Notes: generated by a model from the sequence alone, not told the origin. A stretch of 64,000 nt of DNA from Massilia sp. ST3 (GCF_018119405.1 NZ_JAGPWC010000010.1:31508-95507); one strand, 5' to 3'. Positions 10,112 to 20,450 are shown, counted from the first letter of the stretch. Numbers and translations: made by a program.

Positions 10112-10291
10112 TTACGAAACAACTTTAACGAGGTACGCGACTTTGTTGATCATGCCACGCACGGACGGGGTGTCCTGCAGCTCGGAGACCGAGTTGACAC
10201 GACGCAGACCCAGGCCGCGCACGGTGGCACGGTGATCCTGACGGGTACCGATCAGGCCCTTGACGAGCTTGACTTTGACAGTGTTTGCCAT
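10112..10291 (-). CDS. rpmD: 50S ribosomal protein L30
   Basis: 59 residues read directly from the minus strand: starts [20 protein letters not shown] and ends YLVKVVS. Full length for the family, in the standard rpsE-rpmD-rplO position. Confidence 0.97.
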   Translation of the reverse strand: MANTVKVKLVKGLIGTRQDHRATVRGLGLRRVNSVSELQDTPSVRGMINKVAYLVKVVS

Positions 10292-10302
10292 GTTTGTTCC
10301 CC

Positions 10303-10821
10303 TTAACCCAGGATGTCTTCAACCGACTTGCCGCGCTTGGCAGCGATGTCAGCCGGAGTGCTCATTTTTGCCAGACCGTCGAGGGTGGCGCGAACCAGGT
10401 TGTACGGGTTCGACGAACCGGTCGACTTGGCGACCACGTCGGTCACGCCCATCACCTCGAAGATAGCGCGCATTGCGCCACCAGCGATCACGCCGGTACC
10501 CGGCTTGGCCGGCGACATCATGACGCGCGAGGCGCCGTGACGACCGGTAACGGTGTGGTGCAGCGTACCGTTCTTGAGGGGCACCTTGATCAGGTTGCGG
10601 CGGGCTTCTTCCATCGCTTTTTGCACGCCGACAGGAACTTCCTTCGACTTGCCTTTGCCCATGCCGATGCGGCCATCGCCGTCACCGACAACGGTCAGCG
10701 CTGCAAAACCCATGATACGACCACCCTTGACCACTTTGGTCACGCGGTTGATCGCGATCATTTTCTCGCGCATGCCATCATCCGGCTTGTCGCTTGCCAT
10801 TTTCGCTTGCATTTTTGCCAT
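10303..10821 (-). CDS. rpsE: 30S ribosomal protein S5
   Basis: 172 residues, involved in decoding accuracy and mRNA unwinding. The dsRBD-like N-terminal domain with [21 protein letters not shown] and the C-terminal domain with [18 protein letters not shown] are canonical. Confidence 0.98.
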   Translation of the reverse strand: MAKMQAKMASDKPDDGMREKMIAINRVTKVVKGGRIMGFAALTVVGDGDGRIGMGKGKSKEVPVGVQKAMEEARRNLIKVPLKNGTLHHTVTGRHGASRVMMSPAKPGTGVIAGGAMRAIFEVMGVTDVVAKSTGSSNPYNLVRATLDGLAKMSTPADIAAKRGKSVEDILG

Positions 10822-10833
10822 GACGATTCTTCC

Positions 10834-11196
10834 TTAGAACTTCAGACCGGCTTCACGCGCGGCTTCCGCCAGCGCCTTCACACGGCCGTGGTAACGGAAA
10901 CCCGAGCGATCGAACGCAACTTCGGTGATTCCTGCTTTCAGTGCCTTCTCGGCGACGCGCTTGCCAACCAGGGCGGCAGCGGCAGCGTTGCCGCCTGCAC
11001 CGCTCTTGCCTGCCAGTTCGGCGCGCACTTCCGCTTCCAGCGTCGAAGCCGACACCAGCACCTTTGCGTCCGGGCTGATCAGGTTCGCATAGATGTGCAG
11101 GTTGGTGCGGTGAACCGACAGACGGTTCACGCCCAGCTGGGCGATCTTGATGCGGGTTTGACGTCCGCGACGCAGACGCGATTCTTTCTTGTCCAT
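10834..11196 (-). CDS. rplR: 50S ribosomal protein L18
   Basis: 120 residues, 5S rRNA binding protein. Starts [17 protein letters not shown]; ends [22 protein letters not shown], the conserved family end. Confidence 0.98.
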   Translation of the reverse strand: MDKKESRLRRGRQTRIKIAQLGVNRLSVHRTNLHIYANLISPDAKVLVSASTLEAEVRAELAGKSGAGGNAAAAALVGKRVAEKALKAGITEVAFDRSGFRYHGRVKALAEAAREAGLKF

Positions 11197-11208
11197 CGTC
11201 AGCTCCGA

Positions 11209-11742
11209 TTATTTCTTCTTGGTTTCTTTAAGCTTCACCACTTCGTCCGAATAACGGACACCCTTGCCTTTGTAAGGCTCAGGCGAGCGGTAAGCGCGCA
11301 CTTCTGCGGCAACCTGGCCGACCTTTTGACGATCGATACCCTTGATCAGGATCTCGGTCGGGGTCGGGGTGACGGCAGTGACGCCTTCCGGCATCGCGTG
11401 CAGCACCGGGTGCGAGAAGCCCAGCGACAGGTTCAGGGCGTTGCCCTGCACAGCTGCCTTGTAGCCCACGCCCACCAGGTTCAGCTTCTTCTCGAAGCCC
11501 TTGGTGACGCCGGTAACCATGTTGTTGACCAGGGCGCGCAGGGTACCCGACATGGCGTTCGATTCACGCGAATCGTCCACCACGTCGAAGGTCAGCGTGC
11601 CGTTGTTGTTTTCCACTTTGACCAGGCCGTTCAGCGGCTGGGTCAGGGTGCCGAGCGGGCCCTTGACGGTGATCGACGACGCGTTGATCGCGACATCGGT
11701 ACCTGCCGGGACGGCGATTGGCATCTTAGCTACTCGAGACAT
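11209..11742 (-). CDS. rplF: 50S ribosomal protein L6
   Basis: 177 residues, two related alpha/beta domains near the factor-binding site. The C-terminal signature [18 protein letters not shown] is intact. Confidence 0.98.
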   Translation of the reverse strand: MSRVAKMPIAVPAGTDVAINASSITVKGPLGTLTQPLNGLVKVENNNGTLTFDVVDDSRESNAMSGTLRALVNNMVTGVTKGFEKKLNLVGVGYKAAVQGNALNLSLGFSHPVLHAMPEGVTAVTPTPTEILIKGIDRQKVGQVAAEVRAYRSPEPYKGKGVRYSDEVVKLKETKKK

Positions 11743-11751
11743 GTTTACTCC

Positions 11752-12147
11752 TTAAGCCACGTAGCACAGCACTTCGCCACCGACGCCGGTAGCACGTGCT
11801 TTGCGGTCGGTCATCACGCCCTGCGGGGTCGAGACGATTGCCACGCCCAGGCCATTCATGACCGACGGGATTTCATCCTTGCCCTTGTAGACGCGCAGGC
11901 CAGGACGGGACACGCGCTCGATGCGCTCGATGACCGGACGGCCGGTGTAATACTTCAAACCGATCTTCAGTTCCGACTTGCCACCTTCGGTGGACACGGC
12001 GAAATCTTCAATGTAACCCTCGTCCTTCAGGACGTTGGCAATGGCAACCTTGACTTTCGACGACGGCATTGCGACCGTGGTCTTCTGTACACCCTGTGCG
12101 TTGCGAATGCGGGTCAGCATATCGGCGATAGGATCGCTCATACTCAT
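11752..12147 (-). CDS. rpsH: 30S ribosomal protein S8
   Basis: 131 residues, binds helix 21 of 16S rRNA and is the classical repressor of the spc operon in E. coli. Starts [18 protein letters not shown]; ends [11 protein letters not shown]. Confidence 0.98.
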   Translation of the reverse strand: MSMSDPIADMLTRIRNAQGVQKTTVAMPSSKVKVAIANVLKDEGYIEDFAVSTEGGKSELKIGLKYYTGRPVIERIERVSRPGLRVYKGKDEIPSVMNGLGVAIVSTPQGVMTDRKARATGVGGEVLCYVA

Positions 12148-12161
12148 TGCTTATTCTCCTA

Positions 12162-12467
12162 TTACCAGCTGGCTTTGGTGATACCCGGGATTTCGCCTTT
12201 CATGGCGAATTCACGGACTTTGGTGCGGGCCAGACCGAATTTACGGAAAGTGCCACGTGGACGGCCGGTGATGGCGCAGCGGTTACGCTGGCGGGTCGGG
12301 GCCGAGTTGCGCGGCAGCGCCTGCAGCTTCAGACGTGCTTCGTAACGCTCTTCTTCCGACTTCGACTGGTCGTTGATGATCGCTTTCAGAGCTGCACGCT
12401 TTGCGGCGAATTTCTCCACCAGGTCTGCACGCTTCTGTTCGCGGTTAATCAGTGCAAGTTTTGCCAT
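12162..12467 (-). CDS. rpsN: 30S ribosomal protein S14
   Basis: 101 residues, the long zinc-free (C-) form: the usual CxxC pairs are absent and [20 protein letters not shown] is present. Lies between rplE and rpsH. Confidence 0.98.
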   Translation of the reverse strand: MAKLALINREQKRADLVEKFAAKRAALKAIINDQSKSEEERYEARLKLQALPRNSAPTRQRNRCAITGRPRGTFRKFGLARTKVREFAMKGEIPGITKASW

Positions 12468-12471
12468 GCTC

Positions 12472-13011
12472 TTAGTTCCTGAACGGGAATTTGAAGGCGG
12501 CGAGCAGCGCTTTGGCTTCTTCGTCGGTCTTAGCGGTGGTGGTGATCGAGATGTTCATGCCACGCAGCGCATCGATCTTGTCGTAATCGATTTCCGGGAA
12601 GATGATCTGCTCTTTGACGCCGATGTTGTAGTTGCCGCGGCCATCGAAGGATTTGCCGCTGACACCACGGAAGTCACGCACGCGCGGCAGGGCCACGGTG
12701 ATGAAACGGTCCAGGAATTCGTACATGCGGGCGCCACGCAGGGTCACCATCGTACCGATCGGGTAGCCTTCGCGGATCTTGAAACCTGCGATTGCCTTGC
12801 GAGCCTTGGTGACGACCGGCTTCTGGCCGGCGATCTTGGTCAGGTCGCCGGTGGCGTGCTCGATGATCTTCTTGTCGGCGACAGCTTCCGACAGGCCCAT
12901 GTTCAGGGTGATCTTGGTCAGGCGCGGCACTTCCATCACCGACTTGTAACCGAACTTCTCGGTCAGCTCGGCGACGACTTTTTCTTTGTAAATTGCTTGG
13001 AGACGGGCCAT
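12472..13011 (-). CDS. rplE: 50S ribosomal protein L5
   Basis: 179 residues, 5S rRNA binding protein of the central protuberance. The segments [15 protein letters not shown] and [12 protein letters not shown] are typical. Five bases after rplX. Confidence 0.98.
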   Translation of the reverse strand: MARLQAIYKEKVVAELTEKFGYKSVMEVPRLTKITLNMGLSEAVADKKIIEHATGDLTKIAGQKPVVTKARKAIAGFKIREGYPIGTMVTLRGARMYEFLDRFITVALPRVRDFRGVSGKSFDGRGNYNIGVKEQIIFPEIDYDKIDALRGMNISITTTAKTDEEAKALLAAFKFPFRN

Positions 13012-13016
13012 TGTTC

Positions 13017-13331
13017 TTACCCCTTCACTACTTCGCCGTTCGACTTGAAGACGCGGACTTTCTTGCCATCCACATCCTTGAAGCCAACGCGATCCGCCTT
13101 GCCGGTCGCTGCGTTGAACAGCGCGACGTTCGAGACGTGAATCGGCATAGTCTTGTCGACGATACCACCAGTGTTACCGGTCATCGGGTTCGGCTTGGTC
13201 GCTTTCTTGGCGACGTTGACGCCTTCGACGATGACGTGTTCAGCGTCTACACGCTTCTGAACGACGCCACGCTTGCCCTTGTCCTTACCGGCCAGAACGA
13301 TGACTTCGTCGTTTTTACGAATCTTATCCAT
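13017..13331 (-). CDS. rplX: 50S ribosomal protein L24
   Basis: 104 residues with an N-terminal KOW motif ([19 protein letters not shown]); an assembly initiator of the large subunit. Nine bases after rplN. Confidence 0.98.
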   Translation of the reverse strand: MDKIRKNDEVIVLAGKDKGKRGVVQKRVDAEHVIVEGVNVAKKATKPNPMTGNTGGIVDKTMPIHVSNVALFNAATGKADRVGFKDVDGKKVRVFKSNGEVVKG

Positions 13332-13340
13332 TGCGACTCC

Positions 13341-13709
13341 TTACAGAACTTCAGGTGCCAGGGACACGATCTTCATGAACTTCTCGGTACGCAGTTCGCG
13401 CGTCACCGGTCCGAAGATACGGGTACCGATCGGCTCCAGCTTGCTGTTCAGGAGCACGGCGGCGTTGCCGTCGAACTTGACCAGGGAACCGTCCTGGCGG
13501 CGCACACCTTTAGCGGTACGCACAACCACGGCGTTGTAAATTTCACCTTTTTTGACGCGACCACGCGGCGCAGCCACCTTGACGGTGACCTTGATGATGT
13601 CGCCAATGCTCGCATAACGGCGTTTGGAACCGCCCAACACCTTGATGCACAGAACTTCCTTGGCACCGGTGTTGTCGGCCACTTCGAGCCGGCTTTCGGT
13701 TTGAATCAT
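13341..13709 (-). CDS. rplN: 50S ribosomal protein L14
   Basis: 122 residues, [20 protein letters not shown] at the start, intersubunit bridge protein. First gene of the spc operon. It follows rpsQ by 236 bases, so it likely has its own promoter or is set by the hairpin in that gap. Confidence 0.98.
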   Translation of the reverse strand: MIQTESRLEVADNTGAKEVLCIKVLGGSKRRYASIGDIIKVTVKVAAPRGRVKKGEIYNAVVVRTAKGVRRQDGSLVKFDGNAAVLLNSKLEPIGTRIFGPVTRELRTEKFMKIVSLAPEVL

Positions 13710-13737
13710 AGTATTTTCTTTCCCAACTTAAGCCGTA

Positions 13738-13761
13738 GAAAACCCCACGGAGAACCGTGGG
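13738..13761 (-). promoter_or_regulatory. Terminator-like hairpin before rplN (S10/spc boundary)
   Basis: Minus strand: CCCACGG, loop TTCT, CCGTGGG, then GTTTTC. It sits about 30 bases before the rplN start in the 236-base gap between rpsQ and rplN. A second imperfect inverted repeat lies at 13895-13921. This could end the S10 transcript or act as an attenuator; the T run is short. Confidence 0.45.
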
Positions 13762-13945
13762 CCTGCGGTCAGTCTTGGTCCCGCCGGCACGCCCCTGCTG
13801 GAGCATGACGTTTGGGTGATTGGACTTTCCAATAACTTTCGCTACACAGGCCGCCGACATCGCGGGGACATACTGCGGCAACACATGAACGAAGCCCGCT
13901 AGTATCCCAGATACCAGCGGGCCACGCAAGACAAATTTTTAAGGC

Positions 13946-14218
13946 TTAGATGACCTGTGCTTGTTGCACAACACGGGTCACGGTCCAGGCCTTCGTCTTC
14001 GAGATCGGGCGACCTTCCGTGATCTCGACCGTGTCGCCGGTCTTGACCTGGTTGGTCTCGTCGTGCGCGTGGTACTTGTTCGAGCGCACGATGATCTTGC
14101 CATACAGCGGGTGCTTCACGTGACGCTCGATCAGGACGGTCACCGTCTTGTCCATTTTGTCGGACACGACCTTGCCGACCAGCGTACGCTTCAGCGCCGT
14201 TTTAGTGGTGTCGTTCAT
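13946..14218 (-). CDS. rpsQ: 30S ribosomal protein S17
   Basis: 90 residues, OB-fold 16S rRNA binder. [20 protein letters not shown] at the N-terminus. Overlaps the end of rpmC by four bases, so translation is probably coupled. Last gene of the S10 operon. Confidence 0.98.
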   Translation of the reverse strand: MNDTTKTALKRTLVGKVVSDKMDKTVTVLIERHVKHPLYGKIIVRSNKYHAHDETNQVKTGDTVEITEGRPISKTKAWTVTRVVQQAQVI

Positions 14219-14412
14219 TTGGCTTCCTTCGAGTTCATCACAGTCTTCACACGCGCGATATCGCGACGTACTTTCTTGAGCTGCGCGGTGTTCGCCAGCT
14301 GCTGGGTAGCCAGCTGCATGCGCAGGCCGAACTGGGCCTTCAGCAGCTCATTCAGCTCCTTCTGCAGGGCGTCCTGGTCTTTGCCGCGGAGTTCCGATGC
14401 TTTCATATTCAA
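14215..14412 (-). CDS. rpmC: 50S ribosomal protein L29
   Basis: 65 residues, two-helix protein at the exit tunnel. Starts [20 protein letters not shown]. Overlaps rpsQ by four bases. Confidence 0.98.
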   Translation of the reverse strand: MNMKASELRGKDQDALQKELNELLKAQFGLRMQLATQQLANTAQLKKVRRDIARVKTVMNSKEAK

Positions 14413-14418
14413 CTCCTG

Positions 14419-14838
14419 TTATTGGCCGACTTGGCGCACCACGAAGGTGGTTGCCAGCGGCAGTTTGGCAGCGGCCAGGCGGAACGCTTCGCGCGCCAGT
14501 TCTTCTGCGACGCCGTCCATCTCGTACAGGACCTTGCCTGGCTGGATTTCAGCGACGTAGTACTCCGGGTTACCCTTACCGTTACCCATACGGACTTCGG
14601 CCGGCTTGTTCGAGATCGGCTTGTCCGGGAAGATACGGATCCAGATACGGCCGCCACGCTTGATGTGACGGGTCATCGCACGACGTGCAGCTTCGATCTG
14701 GCGTGCGGTGATACGGCCGCGGGCAACTGCCTTCAGGCCGAACTCGCCGAACGACACAGCGGTGCCGCGGGTGTGCGAAATGCCGGTGTTACGGCCCTTC
14801 TGCTCTTTACGATACTTTCTGCGGGATGGCTGCAGCAT
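14419..14838 (-). CDS. rplP: 50S ribosomal protein L16
   Basis: 139 residues. [20 protein letters not shown] and [20 protein letters not shown] are canonical; contacts A-site tRNA. Two bases after rpsC. Confidence 0.98.
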   Translation of the reverse strand: MLQPSRRKYRKEQKGRNTGISHTRGTAVSFGEFGLKAVARGRITARQIEAARRAMTRHIKRGGRIWIRIFPDKPISNKPAEVRMGNGKGNPEYYVAEIQPGKVLYEMDGVAEELAREAFRLAAAKLPLATTFVVRQVGQ

Positions 14839-14840
14839 CT

Positions 14841-15635
14841 TTATTCTCCTGCTTTCTCAGCCGGCTTGGCAGCGGCGCGACGACCTGCTGGAGCGGCTCC
14901 TGGTTTGGCGCCCGGACGGCCACGGCCGGCTGGCTTGCCATCATCGCGGCGCGGGCCGCGTGGCTTCTTCTCGTCGGCCGGGACGTCGATCACAGGTGCT
15001 TCGCCCGTTGCCGAACGGTCGCCCTTGTAGACCCACACCTTGACGCCGATGATGCCGTAGGTGGTCGATGCTTCGCTGGTGCCGTAGTCGATATCGGCGC
15101 GCAGGGTGTGCAGCGGCACACGGCCTTCGCGGTACCATTCGGTACGTGCGATCTCGATGCCGTTCAGGCGGCCCGACGACATGATCTTGATGCCGACGGC
15201 GCCCAGGCGCATTGCGTTCTGCATGGCGCGCTTCATCGCGCGGCGGAACATGATGCGCTTTTCGAGCTGCTGCGAGATCGAGTCGGCGATCAGCTGCGAG
15301 TCGATTTCCGGCTTGCGGATCTCTTCGATATTGACGTGCACGGGCACGCCCATGATCTTCGTCAGCGACGACTTCAGCACTTCGATGTCTTCGCCCTTCT
15401 TGCCGATCACGACGCCAGGACGCGACGAGTAGATCGTGAAGCGTGCGTTCTTGGCAGGACGCTCGATGACGATGCGGCCGACCGAAGCGTTCTTCAGCTT
15501 CTTCTTCAGGAAAGCGCGCGCTTCCAGGTCTTCCTTCAGCATCTCGGCGAAGTTGCCGTTGCCAGCGTACCAGCGCGATGCCCAGTTACGGGTGACCGCC
15601 AGGCGGAAGCCGGTTGGGTGGATTTTCTGACCCAT
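14841..15635 (-). CDS. rpsC: 30S ribosomal protein S3
   Basis: 264 residues, mRNA-entry helicase protein with a KH domain ([14 protein letters not shown]). It is some 30 residues longer than the E. coli protein, through a disordered tail rich in G, R, A and P after about residue 215, common in betaproteobacteria. Confidence 0.98.
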   Translation of the reverse strand: MGQKIHPTGFRLAVTRNWASRWYAGNGNFAEMLKEDLEARAFLKKKLKNASVGRIVIERPAKNARFTIYSSRPGVVIGKKGEDIEVLKSSLTKIMGVPVHVNIEEIRKPEIDSQLIADSISQQLEKRIMFRRAMKRAMQNAMRLGAVGIKIMSSGRLNGIEIARTEWYREGRVPLHTLRADIDYGTSEASTTYGIIGVKVWVYKGDRSATGEAPVIDVPADEKKPRGPRRDDGKPAGRGRPGAKPGAAPAGRRAAAKPAEKAGE

Positions 15636-15646
15636 CGTATGACCCC

Positions 15647-15976
15647 TTAGTTACCGACAGTCACGTAGATGTGACAGGATTGTTTCGAAATGCGATCGCC
15701 GCGGCCCTTCGCACGTGCGGTGAAGCGCTTCAGGATCGGGCCCTTTTCGACGTAGATCTGGGTGACCTTCAGCTCGTCGATGTCCGCGCCATCGTTGTGC
15801 TCGGCGTTGGCGATTGCCGACTCGAGCACCTTCTTGATGATGGTCGCGCCCTTCTTCGGGCTGAACTGCAGAATGTTGAGTGCTGCGTCAACTTTCTTAC
15901 CACGGATCAGGTCGGCAACCAGGCGGCCCTTCTGTTCCGACAGGCGCACGCCTTTGAGGATAGCTTTAGTTTCCAT
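15647..15976 (-). CDS. rplV: 50S ribosomal protein L22
   Basis: 109 residues, lines the exit tunnel through its beta hairpin ([20 protein letters not shown]). Overlaps rpsS by one base. Confidence 0.98.
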   Translation of the reverse strand: METKAILKGVRLSEQKGRLVADLIRGKKVDAALNILQFSPKKGATIIKKVLESAIANAEHNDGADIDELKVTQIYVEKGPILKRFTARAKGRGDRISKQSCHIYVTVGN

Positions 15977-16251
15977 TATTTTTTCGCCTTCTTGTCAGCG
16001 GCGTGGCCCTTGAACGTACGGGTCAGCGCGAATTCGCCGAGCTTGTGGCCGACCATGTTCTCCGAGACGTACACCGGCACGTGCAGCTTGCCGTTGTGGA
16101 CAGCGATCGTCAGACCGATGAAGTCCGGGGTGATCGTCGAGCGGCGCGACCAGGTTTTGACTGGCTTCTTGTCTTTGGTCGCTTGCGCGGCTTCGACTTT
16201 CTTCACCAGGTGGGCGTCAATGAACGGCCCTTTTTTCAATGAACGAGTCAT
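15976..16251 (-). CDS. rpsS: 30S ribosomal protein S19
   Basis: 91 residues, head protein binding S13. [20 protein letters not shown] and [19 protein letters not shown] are standard. Confidence 0.98.
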   Translation of the reverse strand: MTRSLKKGPFIDAHLVKKVEAAQATKDKKPVKTWSRRSTITPDFIGLTIAVHNGKLHVPVYVSENMVGHKLGEFALTRTFKGHAADKKAKK

Positions 16252-16261
16252 GTTTTATCCC

Positions 16262-17089
16262 TTATTTCTTGCCGCGGCGCGAGACGATCATCGACGAAGT
16301 GCGCTTGTTCGAACGCGTCTTCTTGCCCTTGGTCTGCTGGCCCCATGGCGACACCGGATGGCGACCTGCTGCCGTACGGCCTTCACCACCACCGTGCGGG
16401 TGGTCGATCGGGTTCATGACGACACCGCGGACGGTCGGACGCACACCGCGCCAACGCATCGCACCGGCTTTACCGATCTTGCGCAGGCTGTGTTCGGCGT
16501 TGCCGACTTCACCCACGGTGGCGCGGCACTCGATGTGCACGCGGCGCACTTCACCCGAACGCAGGCGAACCTGGGCGTAGGTGCCTTCACGGGCCATCAG
16601 GACCACAGCGGCGCCGGCGGTGCGGGCCATCTGTGCGCCTTTACCCGGCAGCATTTCGACGCAGTTCATCACGGTACCAACCGGGATGTTGCGGATCGGC
16701 AGGCAGTTACCGGCCTTGATCGGCGCTTCCGAGCCGTTCATGACGGTGTCGCCCACAGCCATGCCCTTGGTGGCGATGATGTACGCACGGTGACCGTCGG
16801 CGTAGCACAGCAGAGCGATGTGCGCGGTACGGTTCGGGTCGTATTCGATACGCTCGACCTTGGCAGGAATGCCGTCCTTGTTGCGCTTGAAGTCAACCAG
16901 GCGGTAGTGCTGCTTGTGGCCACCGCCGATGTGGCGGGTGGTGATGTGACCGTTGTTGTTACGGCCGGCGGTCTTCGATTTCTTTTCAACCAGGGCTGCG
17001 AACGGACGGCCTTTGTACAGGCCCTCGGTCACAACTTTCACCATGCCGCGACGGCCTGGGGAGGTTGGCTTCATCTTAACGAGTGCCAT
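16262..17089 (-). CDS. rplB: 50S ribosomal protein L2
   Basis: 275 residues, peptidyl-transferase-centre protein. The catalytically important histidine region [14 protein letters not shown] is present. Start codon overlaps the rplW stop by one base. Confidence 0.98.
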   Translation of the reverse strand: MALVKMKPTSPGRRGMVKVVTEGLYKGRPFAALVEKKSKTAGRNNNGHITTRHIGGGHKQHYRLVDFKRNKDGIPAKVERIEYDPNRTAHIALLCYADGHRAYIIATKGMAVGDTVMNGSEAPIKAGNCLPIRNIPVGTVMNCVEMLPGKGAQMARTAGAAVVLMAREGTYAQVRLRSGEVRRVHIECRATVGEVGNAEHSLRKIGKAGAMRWRGVRPTVRGVVMNPIDHPHGGGEGRTAAGRHPVSPWGQQTKGKKTRSNKRTSSMIVSRRGKK

Positions 17090-17406
17090 TATTTAGCCTC
17101 CTCGACAAAATTGATTTCCTGGCCTGGCTTCAGGCACACGAAAGCGCGCTTGGTGTGGTTGCGGCGACCGTTGAAACGGCCCGAGCGCTTCTGCTTGCCT
17201 TCGCGGTTCACGGTTTGCACCGATTCCACTTCGACCTTGAACAGCAGCTCGACGGCAGCCTTGATTTCTGGCTTGGTCGCGTCCGGCAGAACCTTGAACA
17301 CGATCTGCTCGTTCTTTTCCGCGACGAAGGTCGCTTTTTCGGAAATGATCGGAGCCAGCAGCACCTTCATCAGGCGCTCTTCGCTAAATTTGATTGCGGC
17401 GCTCAT
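17089..17406 (-). CDS. rplW: 50S ribosomal protein L23
   Basis: 105 residues, docking site for trigger factor and SRP at the tunnel exit. [20 protein letters not shown] is typical. Overlaps rplD by four bases. Confidence 0.98.
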   Translation of the reverse strand: MSAAIKFSEERLMKVLLAPIISEKATFVAEKNEQIVFKVLPDATKPEIKAAVELLFKVEVESVQTVNREGKQKRSGRFNGRRNHTKRAFVCLKPGQEINFVEEAK

Positions 17407-18023
17407 GCGTACATCTCCTCGATCTTGGCCAGAGCAGCTTTGGTGACCAGGACTTTCTTGTAGAACACCAGCGACATCGGGTCAGCAGCCTTCGGCTCGA
17501 CGACCAGCACGTTCGGCAGGTTGCGCGAGGCGAGCAGCAGGTTTTCGTCGATGGTGTCGGTGATCACGAGGACCGACTCCAGGCCCATGCCCTGCAGCTT
17601 TTGCGACAGCAGCTTGGTTTTCGGAGCTTCGATCGACAGGTTCTCAACCACGTTCAGGCGGCCTTCGCGGGCCAGCTGCGAGAAGATCGAGCAGATACCT
17701 GCACGGAACATCTTCTTGTTGACCTTGTGCGAGAAGTTCTCGTCCGGGGTGTTCGGGAAGATACGACCACCGCCGCGCCACAGAGGCGACGACGACATAC
17801 CAGCACGAGCGCGGCCGGTGCCCTTCTGGCGCCATGGCTTCTTGGTGGTGTGGCTGACTTCTTCGCGGTCTTTCTGCTTGCGGTTGCCGCTACGTGCGTT
17901 GGCGGCGTAAGCGACCACGATCTGGTGGATCAGGGCTTCGTTGTATTCGCGGCCGAACACGGTGTCGGCAGCTGCAACGCCTGCGCCAGCTTGACCTTGC
18001 TCATTCAGGAGCTGAAGTTCCAT
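17403..18023 (-). CDS. rplD: 50S ribosomal protein L4
   Basis: 206 residues. The extended tunnel loop with [20 protein letters not shown] is intact. In E. coli L4 regulates its own S10 operon by attenuation in the leader. Here a terminator-like hairpin precedes rplC, but whether L4 acts on it is unknown. Confidence 0.98.
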   Translation of the reverse strand: MELQLLNEQGQAGAGVAAADTVFGREYNEALIHQIVVAYAANARSGNRKQKDREEVSHTTKKPWRQKGTGRARAGMSSSPLWRGGGRIFPNTPDENFSHKVNKKMFRAGICSIFSQLAREGRLNVVENLSIEAPKTKLLSQKLQGMGLESVLVITDTIDENLLLASRNLPNVLVVEPKAADPMSLVFYKKVLVTKAALAKIEEMYA

Positions 18024-18025
18024 AT

Positions 18026-18682
18026 TTAAGCTCCTTTCTTGGCTTTGGTTTTGACAGCCGGCTTGACAACCACTTGGCCGTTCTTGGCGCCAGGAACGGC
18101 ACCTTTGACCATCAGCAGTTGACGCTCAGCGTCGATGCGGGCGATTTCCAGGTTCTGGGTGGTGACGGTAACGTCGCCCATGTGACCGGTCATGCGCTTG
18201 CCCGGGAACACGCGGCCCGGATCCTGGGCCATACCGATGGAGCCAGGAACGTTGTGCGAACGCGAGTTACCGTGGGTCTGGCGACCCGACGAGAAGTTGT
18301 AACGCTTGATGGTACCGGCGTAGCCCTTACCGATCGAGGTGCCTTGCACGTCGATTTTCTGGCCCACTTCGAACATCGAAGCATTGATGGTGTCGCCGGC
18401 TTTGAGTTCGGCGGCTTTGGTGGAATCGATGCGGAATTCCTTCAGCATCGTACCGGCTTCGACGCCAGCTTTGGCGTAGTGACCGGCGGCGGCCTTGTTC
18501 ACGCGGGAAGCGCGACGCTGACCGAAGACGACCTGAACAGCGGTATAACCGTCAGTTTCAGGAGTTTTGACTTGCGCAACACGGTTGTTCGACACGTCCA
18601 GGACGGTGACAGGGATCGAATCGCCGTCATCCGTAAAGATACGCATCATGCCAACCTTGCGACCGAGAAGGCCCAGGCTCAT
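18026..18682 (-). CDS. rplC: 50S ribosomal protein L3
   Basis: 218 residues, early assembly protein reaching the peptidyl-transferase centre. [20 protein letters not shown] and [20 protein letters not shown] are canonical. First gene of the ribosomal cluster in this window: rpsJ, which usually precedes it, is missing. A GGAG Shine-Dalgarno lies five bases before the ATG. Confidence 0.98.
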   Translation of the reverse strand: MSLGLLGRKVGMMRIFTDDGDSIPVTVLDVSNNRVAQVKTPETDGYTAVQVVFGQRRASRVNKAAAGHYAKAGVEAGTMLKEFRIDSTKAAELKAGDTINASMFEVGQKIDVQGTSIGKGYAGTIKRYNFSSGRQTHGNSRSHNVPGSIGMAQDPGRVFPGKRMTGHMGDVTVTTQNLEIARIDAERQLLMVKGAVPGAKNGQVVVKPAVKTKAKKGA

Positions 18683-18729
18683 TTTTTCTCCATTCCCACC
18701 TACGATTGGGCGGGGGTAGTTGAACTACT

Positions 18730-18760
18730 AAAAAATATGGGTCAAAAAAGATAGACCCAT
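18730..18760 (-). promoter_or_regulatory. Terminator-like leader hairpin before rplC
   Basis: In the minus-strand leader: ATGGGTC, a ten-base T-rich loop, GACCCAT, then ATTTTTT. It lies between the predicted promoter and the rplC start, with the T run of an intrinsic terminator. Inferred role: attenuation of the ribosomal operon. Confidence 0.6.
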
Positions 18761-18773
18761 ACCGAAGCCGGCT

Positions 18774-18802
18774 AGTATAGCGTGCAAACGACGACGGCGC
18801 AA
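18774..18802 (-). promoter_or_regulatory. Promoter of the rplC operon
   Basis: Minus strand: -35 TTGCGC (18797-18802), 17-base spacer, -10 TATACT (18774-18779). The transcript would start near 18767, giving a leader of about 85 bases. The spacing is ideal. Confidence 0.7.
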
Positions 18803-18836
18803 CAGAAGAATCGGGCGAGTAGCCGGGTCTGTTGCG
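18798..18836. repeat. Inverted repeat overlapping the rplC promoter -35
   Basis: Perfect nine-base arms CGCAACAGA (18798-18806) and TCTGTTGCG (18828-18836). The first arm covers the -35 box, so it may be an operator. Confidence 0.45.
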
Positions 18837-18948
18837 TTTTTCGCATAATGGAGAGAGCGAGGAATCCGGACCTTGCTGGTCCGGCACAGAAAAGACACAC
18901 CGCTGCATCTTTTCTCTGCAAGTTTCGAGAACTTGCGATCTGGAAGTC

Positions 18949-19025
18949 TGGTGGGCGGTGCAGGATTCGAACCTGCGACCCCTTGGATGTCGACCAAGTA
19001 TTCTAACCAGCTGAACTAACCGCCC
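18949..19025 (-). tRNA. tRNA-Val (anticodon GAC)
   Basis: A full cloverleaf can be folded by hand: acceptor GGGCGGT/ACCGCCC, D stem GTTC/GAAT, anticodon stem CTTGG/CCAAG, T arm GCAGG TTCGAAT CCTGC, and an encoded CCA end. The seven-base anticodon loop is TCGACAT, so the anticodon is GAC (valine). Position 33 is C rather than the near-universal T. The D arm looks like that of tRNA-Asp. Two hairpins downstream (18918-18936, 18866-18884) may end the transcript. Confidence 0.88.
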
Positions 19026-19035
19026 GGGGAGCCGC

Positions 19036-19065
19036 ATTATACGAAGCTTGCTTGAAGTTTTGCAA
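19036..19065 (-). promoter_or_regulatory. Promoter of the tRNA-Val gene
   Basis: Minus strand: TTGCAA (19060-19065), 18-base spacer, consensus TATAAT (19036-19041), eleven bases before the tRNA 5' end. A GC-rich stretch follows the -10, typical of stringently controlled stable-RNA promoters. The rest of the gap to 19334 shows no gene. Confidence 0.75.
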
Positions 19066-19334
19066 TAGCTTTTTTCATGCTGCGGCAATTTTTCGACATT
19101 CCCCCTCCGCCCTGCCCACCGTCCCCACCACGCCGTCCAATCGTGACGCGGGTTGTCGATGCCCATTTGAAATGCTATTGTACAAATGCACTTGGAGACG
19201 GGCGCCCTCCGGCGCGCTTGCACGCGGCCACTCCCGCGCTGCGTCCGCACTCTGTCTTTCCCCTTTCGCCCGGCGGCCGGGCGCCTCCTCCGCCCTTTGC
19301 GCCTGCAGCCCGCCATTGACCTGAAGAGACCAAC

Positions 19335-20420
19335 ATGAACCACATCATCCTCGGCAATCCCGTGACCGACTGGCTGATCGCCCTGGTTGCCGCCGTCGCC
19401 GTGGCGGCGGGCCTGGACGCGGTGAAGGCCATCCTGGTGCGCCGCATCCGCAGCCTGACCGCCGAGCGGGCCTCGCGCCCCCGCGGCGTGCTGGTGGCGG
19501 CCCTGTCCTCGACCCGCCTCCTGGTGCTGGCCATCCTCGGCCTGTACGCCGGCGCCAGCCTGCTGGCCTTGCCGGACAAGGCCCAGCTCTTCATCGGCCG
19601 CGCCGCCATCGCCGCCATCCTGGTCCAGTGCGCGATCTGGGGCGACCATGGGGTGCGCAGCTGGCTGGCGTCCACCCGCGCGCAGCAGGCCGACGATCCG
19701 GGCCGCGCCACCTCGTCCGCCGCGATCGGCTTCCTGCTGCGCGTGCTGCTGTGGGCGGTGGTGGTGCTGATGATCCTCGATAACCTGGGCGTCAACATCA
19801 CGACCCTGGTGGCGAGCCTGGGCATCGGCGGCATTGCGGTGGCCCTCGCGGTGCAGAGCATCCTGGGCGATCTGTTCGCCTCGCTGTCGATCGTGCTCGA
19901 CAAGCCCTTCGTGATCGGCGACTTCATCATCGTGGACAACGCCATGGGCACGGTGGAGCACGTGGGCCTGAAGACCACGCGCGTGCGCAGCCTGGGCGGC
20001 GAGCAGATCGTGTTCTCGAACGCGGCCCTGCTCAAGAGCCGCATCCACAACCTGCGCCGCATGGAAGCGCGGCGCGTGGTGTTCGGGCTGGAAGTGAGCC
20101 ACGAGACGCCGGAACCAAGCCTGCGCGCCCTGCCCGGCCTGATCGAAGCCATCGTCGCCGCGCAGCCGCAGGTACGCTTCGACCGCGCGCACTTCAAGGG
20201 CATGACGGCGCCGGCCTTCAGCTACGAGGTGGTGTACTTCGTCGACACCGCCGACTACCGGGTGTTCATGGATGTGCAGCAGGAGATCTATTTGCGGATC
20301 GTGGCGATGCTCGCCGAGCAGGGAGTCAAGCTGGCGTTGCCGGCGCAGACGGTGCATCTGGCGGGCCGGCAGGCAGCCGTGCCGCAGCCCCTGCCGCATG
20401 TCGAGAAAGCCGCAGCCTGA
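19335..20420 (+). CDS. MscS-family mechanosensitive channel
   Basis: 361 residues. An inner-membrane channel that opens under membrane tension and releases solutes on osmotic downshift. Seen: three or four N-terminal membrane segments, then the conserved MscS pore helix (TTLVASLGIGGIAVALAVQS) around residues 156-176. The beta domain (FVIGDFIIVDNAMGTVEHVG) and a C-terminal alpha/beta domain follow. The protein is longer than E. coli MscS (286), like the YbdG/YnaI type. A single gene after the tRNA, running the opposite way to the ribosomal cluster. Confidence 0.93.
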   Translation: MNHIILGNPVTDWLIALVAAVAVAAGLDAVKAILVRRIRSLTAERASRPRGVLVAALSSTRLLVLAILGLYAGASLLALPDKAQLFIGRAAIAAILVQCAIWGDHGVRSWLASTRAQQADDPGRATSSAAIGFLLRVLLWAVVVLMILDNLGVNITTLVASLGIGGIAVALAVQSILGDLFASLSIVLDKPFVIGDFIIVDNAMGTVEHVGLKTTRVRSLGGEQIVFSNAALLKSRIHNLRRMEARRVVFGLEVSHETPEPSLRALPGLIEAIVAAQPQVRFDRAHFKGMTAPAFSYEVVYFVDTADYRVFMDVQQEIYLRIVAMLAEQGVKLALPAQTVHLAGRQAAVPQPLPHVEKAAA

Positions 20421-20450
20421 CAGGCCGGGCACCGCGCTCCGGCCATCGAC

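Noticed and set aside
10285..12345. 686-codon open frame on the plus strand across rpsE-rpsN
   Set aside because: Spans five canonical ribosomal protein genes on the other strand; a shadow of their third-position GC.
13543..13929. Minus-strand open frame in the rpsQ-rplN gap
   Set aside because: It overlaps the rplN coding region in another frame and has no start signal or family pattern.
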